5,539 bases of DNA from Acetofilamentum sp. GTDB lineage: Bacteria > Bacteroidota > Bacteroidia > Bacteroidales > JAFGUD01. Within the stretch, counting starts at the first letter, position 1; the number at the start of each line of letters is the position of its first letter. A model generated the notes under the pieces. It was not told the DNA's origin. It made no database searches and worked only from the letters and a program-made list of their open reading frames with translations. A program made the translations under genes and the position numbers. The stretch covers positions 1-5,539 of the forward strand of contig DYKL01000241.1 of NCBI GenBank assembly GCA_020722645.1, written 5' to 3'. Of the stretch, positions 1 to 5,539 are shown one piece after another.

Positions 1-56
1 GTAAGTATCTACCTGCAACCACTTACGAAAAAACTTGCGGATTTAAGGAATTATAA
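1..56 (+). CDS. C-terminal end of an upstream gene (partial, unidentified)
   Basis: A reading frame open from the left edge (codons from base 3) gives about 17 residues, beginning KYLPATT and ending GFKEL, then stops at TAA 54-56, where the terminator stem begins. The second forward frame has stops at 2-4 and 44-46, the first runs straight through the terminator, and all three reverse frames contain stops. The fragment is too short to identify. The call rests on frame openness and on the position of the stop next to the terminator. Confidence 0.4.
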   Translation, partial: KYLPATTYEKTCGFKEL

Positions 57-90
57 AAATGCAGTTAGAAATTCTAACTGCATTTTTTTT
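55..90 (+). terminator. Rho-independent terminator
   Basis: A perfect 15-bp inverted repeat (arms 55-69 and 73-87, centred on GCAGTTAGA/TCTAACTGC) encloses a 3-base loop. A run of eight T (83-90) follows, part of which can pair with the A run at 55-59. It sits directly after the stop of the upstream frame and before the lipoprotein gene. It therefore probably ends the upstream transcript and marks the left border of the three-gene cluster. The A run at its left end gives only a short T tract on the other strand, so activity in the reverse direction is possible but weaker. Confidence 0.85.
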
Positions 91-167
91 GACGAAATAT
101 GCAGATAATTTATTTTTTTTTGTATTTTGGTGAAAAATTTGTTAAACATACTTATAAAACTATTAAA

Positions 168-611
168 ATGAACAAAGCCCTATTTTCTTTAATACTTATT
201 TTTTCTTTTTTAATATTTTCATGTGATAAGAAAAAAAGTTTTTACGATGATTATGAAGAATGCGACTACTCAAATTGCATTTCTGTTGAACCTTATTACG
301 CTGATTTGCGAATCTCGTTCAGCCGAACTGCCGAAAATCCTAATCCGAAAATTTATGTTATGAGAGGCTTTTTCGAAAACCAAAATTTTATTGACACTAT
401 CTGTACAGATTCTTTAGAAGATTATTTATTTTATGCGGAATTGTTTGTTCCTTTAAATTATAATTATACTCTTGCCGCAGAATATTTTGTTGATGACGAC
501 ACAATTTGGGTTATTGACGGAAAATACGTCTATAAAAAATTTTATTATGAATGTGACTCAACTTGTTGGAATACATACAATACAAATTTTAACCTGAAAC
601 TAAAATATTAG
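168..611 (+). CDS. Small predicted lipoprotein, function unknown
   Basis: This 147-residue protein has a type II signal peptide: positively charged start (MNK), hydrophobic core at residues 4-17, and a lipobox-like IFSC in which Cys19 would be lipidated, followed by the charged DKKK. It is expected to be anchored in the outer or inner membrane. The mature part is acidic and rich in Tyr and Asn, with alternating polar and hydrophobic stretches suggesting a small beta-sandwich. It has five further cysteines: C32 and C37 (CX4C), C79, and C129 and C133 (CX3C), which may form disulfides. I recognise no family. The start at 168 was chosen because it places the signal peptide at the N-terminus and has an A-rich upstream sequence. 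An in-frame ATG at 99 would add 23 residues ahead of the signal peptide and lies only 9 bases after the terminator. The stop TAG is 4 bases before the next gene, which suggests co-transcription. Confidence 0.75.
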   Translation: MNKALFSLILIFSFLIFSCDKKKSFYDDYEECDYSNCISVEPYYADLRISFSRTAENPNPKIYVMRGFFENQNFIDTICTDSLEDYLFYAELFVPLNYNYTLAAEYFVDDDTIWVIDGKYVYKKFYYECDSTCWNTYNTNFNLKLKY

Positions 612-615
612 TATT

Positions 616-1035
616 ATGAAATCACACAGAAAAGAACTATGGTTTAATATCCCGCAAAGAAGAGGTTTTAAAAACATTACTTACGATGTTCAGAAAGAAG
701 TTTCCGAAAGTGGAATAAAAGAAGGCTTGGTTTTGGTTAATGCGATGCATATTACAGCCAGTGTTTTTATAAATGACGACGAAAGCGGTTTACATCAGGA
801 TTTTGAAAGATGGCTTGAAGAACTTGCTCCTGAAAAACCTTATTCAAAATACTTGCACAACAGAACCGGAGAAGATAACGGAGATGCTCACATTAAAAGA
901 ACTATTATGGGCAGAGAAGTAGTTGTGGCTATTACAAACGGACAATTAGATTTTGGTCCGTGGGAACAGATTTTTTACGGTGAATTTGACGGTAAGCGAA
1001 AAAAAAGAGTGCTTATTAAAATTATCGGGGAATAA
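616..1035 (+). CDS. yjbQ: YjbQ/UPF0047 family protein (secondary thiamine-phosphate synthase family)
   Basis: A complete 139-residue protein of the normal length for the YjbQ (UPF0047, TIGR00149) family. Conserved landmarks are in order: H45-ITAS with N53 (family HTSAS...IN), D62-FERWL, H81-N, E86-DN and D90-AH92, then the C-terminal GQLDFG (109-114), W116-EQ, and E123-x-DG...R128 motifs. These His and acidic residues form the putative metal/active site in solved family members. The E. coli protein has been linked to a weak thiamine-phosphate synthase activity, hence the family name, but the physiological role is unsettled, so a thiamine function here is only an inference. No signal peptide is present, so it is cytosolic. 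It starts 4 bases after the lipoprotein stop and ends 31 bases before the sensor phosphatase. There is no Shine-Dalgarno sequence, as is usual in Bacteroidota. Confidence 0.93.
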   Translation: MKSHRKELWFNIPQRRGFKNITYDVQKEVSESGIKEGLVLVNAMHITASVFINDDESGLHQDFERWLEELAPEKPYSKYLHNRTGEDNGDAHIKRTIMGREVVVAITNGQLDFGPWEQIFYGEFDGKRKKRVLIKIIGE

Positions 1036-1066
1036 ATTATTCAAAATTAAAAAACTACACTTAGGT

Positions 1067-4000
1067 ATGAAAAAAATACTCGTATTTATATTTTTTATAA
1101 TTGCTTTTAAAATGAATTTCGGACAGTTCTTCAGAATGAGATTCGAACATCTGTCTGTTACAGAGGGTCTTTCACAAAGTTCAGTTTATTCTATGGCTCA
1201 GGATTCACAAGGTTTTATGTGGTTTGCAACACTTGACGGTCTAAACAAATTTGACGGCTATCAAATTCATACATATTACTCCAGTCACAAACCCGGAGGA
1301 TTACCTGATAATGTAATTAACTACGTTTACTCTACTCCTGATAAAAGCCAACTATGGATTGGTACAGCAGACAACGGTATTTGCCTTTATAATAATCTTT
1401 TTGATAAATTTATTACTTATTCAAACAAAAACAATCCCAAAACACTTATAGATGACCATATAACTGTTATTGAAGGAGACAAAGAAGTCTTATGGATAGG
1501 AACAGAACAAGGGCTGTCAAAATTTAACCAAAAAGACAGTATCTGGTCAAATTTTACTACAAATAATTCTGTTTTAAAAAATGACTATATCACAACTCTT
1601 TTATTAGACAAAAAGGACAATCTGTGGATTGGGACTCCAGAAGGCTTGTACATTTTTGATATAATTACATCTCAATTCAAACTAATTGATATTACAAACG
1701 AACTTCCGGACAATTTTGTAAGTTCTTTGGATTTAGACGTTTACGGCAACGTTTGGATTGGAACACATAACGGAATTTTATATTATAATTCATCAACAGG
1801 TGTTTTCCAGCATATAGAAGAAATAGAAAATTTACCAGACAAATATATCACTGACCTTAAATCTGATTTTGAAAATATTTTATGGATTGGAACAAAAAAT
1901 GCAGGTTTAGTAAGATTTGACCCTGTAACTAAAAACATTCTGATTTTTCAGAACAATCCCACTGATGTCAATAGTCTGAGTGTTAACAGTATATTGGATT
2001 TATATGAAGATAACGCCAATATTTTATGGATTGGTACTTCGCTTGGAGGTGTTGATAAATGGAACAGAGCGGCACAAGAGCTTCTCGTTTTCAGACATAA
2101 CCCGTACAATGATCAAAGTCTTAGTTCAAGCCGTGTTCGCTCAATATTTCAAGATAAAAACGGAACTATATGGATTGGAACTGTTGATGGTGGAATCAAT
2201 AAATGGGATAAAAAAATCCAGAAATTTGTATCTTTAAAAAGCGAAACTGACAAACCAAACTCACTGCCTGATAATCACATCAGAGCGATTTATCAAGATT
2301 ACAAAGGCAGAATGTGGCTCGGTACTGCCGGAAACGGATTGTGCATTTTAGACACAAATACTATGAAAGTTGTCAAACATTTTAAAAACAATCCTTCTGA
2401 TTCAAACTCTCTGCCTTTTAATGCAATATGGAGAATTATTGAAGATAAAGACAACGAAATGTGGATTGCTACTTATGGCGGTGGTATCTGCAAATTAATC
2501 GAAAAAGACAACAACATTTTTTTTAAATCATATAAACATAATCCGGAAAATCAATACTCTATCAGCAATGACTTTTGTACGACTATTAAATGCGACAGGA
2601 AAGGAAGAATATGGATAGGAACCAACGAAGGCTTAAATTTATTCGACAAAAAAACTGAAAAATTCACTGTTTTTAAAAACGACATTAAAGATTCGACAAC
2701 AATCAGCAATAACAGAATTTATTCTATTCTCGAAGCCGAAGACGGAACAATTTGGATAGGTACAAAAGGCGGCTTAAACAAATACAATGAAGACGGTACT
2801 TTCTCTTATTACACAAAAGACAGTCACGATTTGGCAAATAATGTTATTATGGGAATTTTGGAAGACACTCAAAACAATTTATGGCTGACAACAAATCAGG
2901 GTTTATGCAAATTCAATCCAAAAACTTTAAAAACAAGAACTTATGATGTAAAAGACGGTATTCAAAGTAACGAATTTTTAGTTGGTTCGTACTTAAGAAC
3001 AAAAGATAATATGTTTATCGTTGGAGGAATCAATGGTTTTAATGCGTTTTATCCTGAAAAAATAAAAGATAATAAAAATATCCCATCTGTCGTAATCACT
3101 GAAATGATGATTTCAAACGAAAAATACAATTTGGATACTAACATTTCTTGCAAAAATTATATTGAACTTTCAAACCAACAAAATGATTTAACTTTCAAAT
3201 TTGTTGCAATAGACTATATTTTACCAGAAAAAAATCAGTATGCATATAAATTAGAAGGTTACGACAAAGATTGGATTTATTGCAAATACGAAAAATCTGC
3301 AAAATACACCAATTTAAAACCCGGTTACTATACTTTTATCGTGAAAGGTTCAAATAATGATTTGGTCTGGAACGAAGAAGGATCCCGAATCAGAATATAC
3401 ATAAAACCGGCATTCTATCAGACATTAGCATTTAAAATAGCATTGCCGTTGCTTATTTTGTTCATAATTTTTATGATAGCATGGCTTAGGATAAGAAACG
3501 TTCAGCGACAAAAAGAATTGTTACAAAAAGAAGTTGACAGACAAACCAAAGAAATCAGACATCAGAAAGATGAAATAATGAAGAAAAATGATATTCTGGA
3601 AGAACAAAAAGATGAAATTATGAAGAAAAATGATGTACTGTCTCAACAAAAAGAAGAAATAATTGCTCAGAGAGATGAAATAGAAGAACAGAGACAAATT
3701 GCCATAGCACAAAGAGATGAAATCAGCCGTCATAAAAAGGACATTGAAGACAGTATTCATTATGCAAAAAGGATACAATCAGCCGCATTGCCCGAAAACA
3801 AATATTTACAACTACTTTTCCCCGAATATTTTATATTTTTCAGACCCAGAGACATTGTAAGCGGTGATTTTTACTGGGCTACTCAAAAAAACGGTAAATT
3901 AATTGCCGTAGCTGCTGATTGTACCGGACACGGCGTTCCGGGTGCGTTTATGAGTATGCTGGGAATTAGTTTTTTGCACAAAATCGTCAATGAAAAAGAT

Positions 4001-4513
4001 GTTACTGAACCCGACAAAATACTGAACCGGCTCAGAACAAACGTTATCAGTTCACTTCATCAAACTGTCGAAGGTGAAGCAAAAGACGGAATGGACATTA
4101 CTGTTTCCGTAATCGACTACAAAAATATGACATTGGAAATTGCAGCAGCAAATAATCCGCTTTACTTTATAAGGAATCAAAAATTAACAGAGTATCCTGC
4201 CGATAAAATGCCGATTGCAATTTATGACGATATGAAACCATTTTCTAAACACGTGTTGAATTTTCAGAAAGGTGATGTCATTTATATGTTTTCTGATGGT
4301 TTTGCAGACCAGTTTGGTGGTCCAAAATCAAAAAAATTCAGATATTCTGCTTTGCAGACATTGTTCCTGAAAATTCATCAGGAACCTATGGACTATCAAA
4401 AAAGATACATAGAAGACACTTTATCTCGCTGGATGGAATTTCCAGATCCATATACCAATTCATCACAACAAATACAAATTGACGATATAATTATTTTCGG
4501 TATTCGGTTGTAA
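1067..4513 (+). CDS. Two-component-regulator-propeller sensor with SpoIIE-type PP2C phosphatase output
   Basis: A 1148-residue membrane sensor phosphatase. Residues 1-19 form a signal peptide (MKKI, hydrophobic core, cleavage likely after NFG). Residues about 25-660 carry 14 propeller blades, each marked by W-I-G-T or a variant. Residues about 700-780 are a Y_Y_Y domain (YKLEGYD at 727, W736, NLKPGYYTF at 749). A membrane helix spans about 787-806. Residues about 811-895 are a coiled coil leading into DSIHYAKRIQ, the usual entry to the phosphatase in Bacteroidetes homologues. Residues about 920-1148 are the SpoIIE/PP2C domain with SGDFYW (D934), D951-CTGHG, DGMD (1007-1010), SDG (D1077), D1081 and QIDD (1138-1140), so the metal site looks intact. 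The expected activity is Mn/Mg-dependent dephosphorylation of phospho-Ser/Thr on a cytoplasmic partner, controlled by a periplasmic ligand. Both are unknown. The start at 1067 was chosen because it puts the signal peptide first; the frame is open back to 953 but overlaps yjbQ there. Confidence 0.93.
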   Translation: MKKILVFIFFIIAFKMNFGQFFRMRFEHLSVTEGLSQSSVYSMAQDSQGFMWFATLDGLNKFDGYQIHTYYSSHKPGGLPDNVINYVYSTPDKSQLWIGTADNGICLYNNLFDKFITYSNKNNPKTLIDDHITVIEGDKEVLWIGTEQGLSKFNQKDSIWSNFTTNNSVLKNDYITTLLLDKKDNLWIGTPEGLYIFDIITSQFKLIDITNELPDNFVSSLDLDVYGNVWIGTHNGILYYNSSTGVFQHIEEIENLPDKYITDLKSDFENILWIGTKNAGLVRFDPVTKNILIFQNNPTDVNSLSVNSILDLYEDNANILWIGTSLGGVDKWNRAAQELLVFRHNPYNDQSLSSSRVRSIFQDKNGTIWIGTVDGGINKWDKKIQKFVSLKSETDKPNSLPDNHIRAIYQDYKGRMWLGTAGNGLCILDTNTMKVVKHFKNNPSDSNSLPFNAIWRIIEDKDNEMWIATYGGGICKLIEKDNNIFFKSYKHNPENQYSISNDFCTTIKCDRKGRIWIGTNEGLNLFDKKTEKFTVFKNDIKDSTTISNNRIYSILEAEDGTIWIGTKGGLNKYNEDGTFSYYTKDSHDLANNVIMGILEDTQNNLWLTTNQGLCKFNPKTLKTRTYDVKDGIQSNEFLVGSYLRTKDNMFIVGGINGFNAFYPEKIKDNKNIPSVVITEMMISNEKYNLDTNISCKNYIELSNQQNDLTFKFVAIDYILPEKNQYAYKLEGYDKDWIYCKYEKSAKYTNLKPGYYTFIVKGSNNDLVWNEEGSRIRIYIKPAFYQTLAFKIALPLLILFIIFMIAWLRIRNVQRQKELLQKEVDRQTKEIRHQKDEIMKKNDILEEQKDEIMKKNDVLSQQKEEIIAQRDEIEEQRQIAIAQRDEISRHKKDIEDSIHYAKRIQSAALPENKYLQLLFPEYFIFFRPRDIVSGDFYWATQKNGKLIAVAADCTGHGVPGAFMSMLGISFLHKIVNEKDVTEPDKILNRLRTNVISSLHQTVEGEAKDGMDITVSVIDYKNMTLEIAAANNPLYFIRNQKLTEYPADKMPIAIYDDMKPFSKHVLNFQKGDVIYMFSDGFADQFGGPKSKKFRYSALQTLFLKIHQEPMDYQKRYIEDTLSRWMEFPDPYTNSSQQIQIDDIIIFGIRL
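1184..3046 (+). repeat. 14 propeller-blade repeats (reg_prop type) within the sensor
   Basis: The coding sequence repeats a unit of about 43-50 codons. Its hallmark is W-(I/L)-G-T, a few residues, G-(G/L/I), then a short strand ending in aromatic or hydrophobic residues; the DNA core is close to tggattggaac. Marker Trp positions are residues 52, 97, 143, 187, 230, 273 and 321 (first propeller) and 369, 417, 466, 516, 563 and 606 (second propeller). The 14th blade has F650-IVGG in place of Trp. Fourteen units match the two seven-bladed propellers known from Bacteroidetes hybrid two-component sensors. Units 1 (WFAT), 10 (WIAT) and 13 (WLTT) deviate from consensus. This is a protein-level repeat, not a mobile or CRISPR repeat. 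Confidence 0.88.
3563..3730 (+). repeat. Four tandem 42-bp units encoding 14-residue coiled-coil repeats
   Basis: Residues 833-888 of the sensor are four consecutive 14-residue (two-heptad) units: QKDEIMKKNDILEE, QKDEIMKKNDVLSQ, QKEEIIAQRDEIEE and QRQIAIAQRDEISR. The first two (3563-3604 and 3605-3646) are nearly identical in DNA as well, and the later two are more diverged. A weaker unit (residues 819-832) precedes them. They lie between the membrane helix and the phosphatase domain, where a parallel coiled coil would join the two halves of a dimer. The pattern suggests growth by tandem duplication of a 42-bp segment. Confidence 0.85.
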
Positions 4514-4516
4514 TCT

Positions 4517-5539
4517 TTATTCTATTCCCATTTTTTCTTTAAATTCGGGTGCCAGAAAATCTTTTATCTCTGAATATTTCAAAACAACTTCGTACGGACC
4601 GGCCACATAAGGTGCTATTTCGTATTCATTATAATAAAAAGAAATGCTGTTTTTATTTACCCCAATATTATTAGAAACAAATACTTCATCAATTGAATAA
4701 ATAAAATCTATATAGTCGCTGTTTTCAATATCAGCAATAATTAACTGCAACAAATCCTGCTCTTTTTCCGGCAGAACAATGTCTTCAAAAAGTATTCTGT
4801 TTCCGGTTTTCAGATCGTAAATCGAAAACTCGAAGTAAGAAGACCCGTGAACTCCTCCTGTGTAGTAATATCCCGATTCATAAATTGTCAGTATATCGTT
4901 ATCGTTAAAATACACACCGCAACTTGCTTCTATTTGTGAAGCGTAGGAGTACGGATTTTCCATAATTTCTTCATCGCTGACATCACCGATATCGTTGAAT
5001 GATTCTACTTCAATTTTCACGCTTCTTTCAATGCAATCATTCACAGTGTTGCAATCTTCAATTCCGAAAACATCTTTCGAAAAATTCTTTCTTATTTGCA
5101 ATAATGCGGCACGAATCGGAGTAGTTGAAGGATAAATATATATGTAATCTAAGTATAAAGATGGAAGCTTTGGATTATTCCTTAAATAGAATGAATCTGA
5201 AACAGAATAATACTTAAAAGAAGCACTATGCAAATAATTTTCCTTAAGTTCAAACGTCATTTCTTTTGATTTATCAGCATTAGTCCATTTACCTGTGATT
5301 GAACGGTTTTCATTAAATGTACCGTTAAAATAACCAGTAACTTTTGATTCTTGTTCAGAAATTACAGAATTTTCAGAAATAGTAAAATTTGAATTTTCAA
5401 GAACTTCTCCCGACAAATAAATCGGAATTCCTACTTTATCATAGTAATATGTTCCGTATATTTTTCCGTAATTTATCTGCATATCCCAGCAATTCCTGAA
5501 CAAAAATAAATTAAATAATTGAAAATCACAACAAAAAAA
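4517..5539 (-). CDS. DUF3298-type (RsiV C-terminal-like) protein, 5' end not resolved
   Basis: The leftward frame is open from the right edge to TAA 4519-4517. Residues are numbered here from an in-frame TTG at 5503, which gives 328 residues; the first ATG is at 5482. The C-terminal half matches DUF3298 (PF11738): YYYTGGVHG at 212-220, DLKTGNRILFEDIV at 230-243, and NEYEIAPYVAGP at 292-303. The region at about 115-210, with C151, C157 and C195, probably corresponds to the DUF4163/PdaC-like part that usually precedes it. Residues 12-87 are beta-rich with two related halves (GTYYYDK, GYFNGTFN). Family members are usually exported or lipid-anchored. In Bacillus RsiV this domain binds lysozyme, but its function in Bacteroidota is unknown. 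No start codon with a convincing signal peptide lies in this frame inside the window, so the gene is either cut by the edge or damaged near 5480-5500. It converges on the sensor gene with 3 bases between stops. Confidence 0.8.
   Translation of the reverse strand, partial: FFCCDFQLFNLFLFRNCWDMQINYGKIYGTYYYDKVGIPIYLSGEVLENSNFTISENSVISEQESKVTGYFNGTFNENRSITGKWTNADKSKEMTFELKENYLHSASFKYYSVSDSFYLRNNPKLPSLYLDYIYIYPSTTPIRAALLQIRKNFSKDVFGIEDCNTVNDCIERSVKIEVESFNDIGDVSDEEIMENPYSYASQIEASCGVYFNDNDILTIYESGYYYTGGVHGSSYFEFSIYDLKTGNRILFEDIVLPEKEQDLLQLIIADIENSDYIDFIYSIDEVFVSNNIGVNKNSISFYYNEYEIAPYVAGPYEVVLKYSEIKDFLAPEFKEKMGIE

Noticed and set aside
99..167. N-terminal extension of the lipoprotein gene to ATG 99
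   Set aside because: It would bury the signal peptide and lipobox 23 residues inside the protein, and it starts only 9 bases after the terminator T run. ATG 168 gives a proper type II signal peptide.
91..167. Promoter for the three-gene cluster
   Set aside because: One is expected here, and TATTTTGG at 123-130 is one mismatch from the Bacteroidetes -7 element TAnnTTTG. However, no -33 TTTG is at the right spacing and the region is T-rich, so the match may be chance.
953..1066. N-terminal extension of the sensor gene to ATG 953
   Set aside because: It overlaps the conserved C-terminus of yjbQ in another frame. ATG 1067 begins a clean signal peptide.
1980..2237. 85-codon forward frame inside the sensor gene
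   Set aside because: It is a shadow frame of the propeller coding sequence, with no start context and no recognisable protein features.
3563..3730. Tandem repeats considered as CRISPR or other array
   Set aside because: The units are contiguous, in frame, without spacers, and encode a heptad pattern.
3521..3778. 85-codon reverse frame opposite the coiled coil
   Set aside because: Its Phe/Leu-rich sequence is only the complement of the Lys/Glu-rich repeats of the sensor gene.
4363..4385. Perfect 8-bp inverted repeat (GTTCCTGA / TCAGGAAC) with a 7-base loop
   Set aside because: It lies inside the phosphatase coding sequence with no T run on either side, so it is not supported as a terminator and may be chance.

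Overview
The window looks like a chromosomal segment of a low-GC member of Bacteroidota (Bacteroidetes). Four things suggest this: strong AT richness; A-rich, Shine-Dalgarno-free start regions; a large protein of the Bacteroidetes two-component-regulator propeller type; and a DUF3298 protein of the kind common in this phylum. The genus cannot be fixed from the sequence.

Layout: (1) Bases 1-56 hold the probable last codons of an upstream gene, followed at once by a near-perfect rho-independent terminator (55-90). (2) A rightward cluster of three genes follows: a small predicted lipoprotein of unknown function (168-611), a YjbQ/UPF0047 family protein four bases later (616-1035), and, after 31 bases, a 1148-residue membrane sensor phosphatase (1067-4513). 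The tight spacing and lack of internal terminators suggest one transcript. (3) A leftward DUF3298-type gene (4517-5539) converges on the sensor gene with only 3 bases between stop codons. It runs off the right edge and its 5' end is unclear.

The centrepiece is the sensor phosphatase. It has a signal peptide, 14 propeller blades (two seven-bladed propellers), a Y_Y_Y domain, one membrane helix, a coiled coil built of 14-residue repeats, and a SpoIIE-type PP2C phosphatase domain with its metal-binding acidic motifs intact. The periplasmic half is that of the hybrid two-component sensors of Bacteroidetes, but the output is a Ser/Thr phosphatase and not a histidine kinase. Inferred model: an extracytoplasmic ligand changes the coiled coil and so controls dephosphorylation of a cytoplasmic partner, perhaps an STAS-domain anti-anti-sigma protein. 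No kinase, STAS protein, anti-sigma or sigma factor is encoded in the window, so neither the ligand nor the target can be named. Whether YjbQ and the lipoprotein share a pathway with the sensor is unknown.
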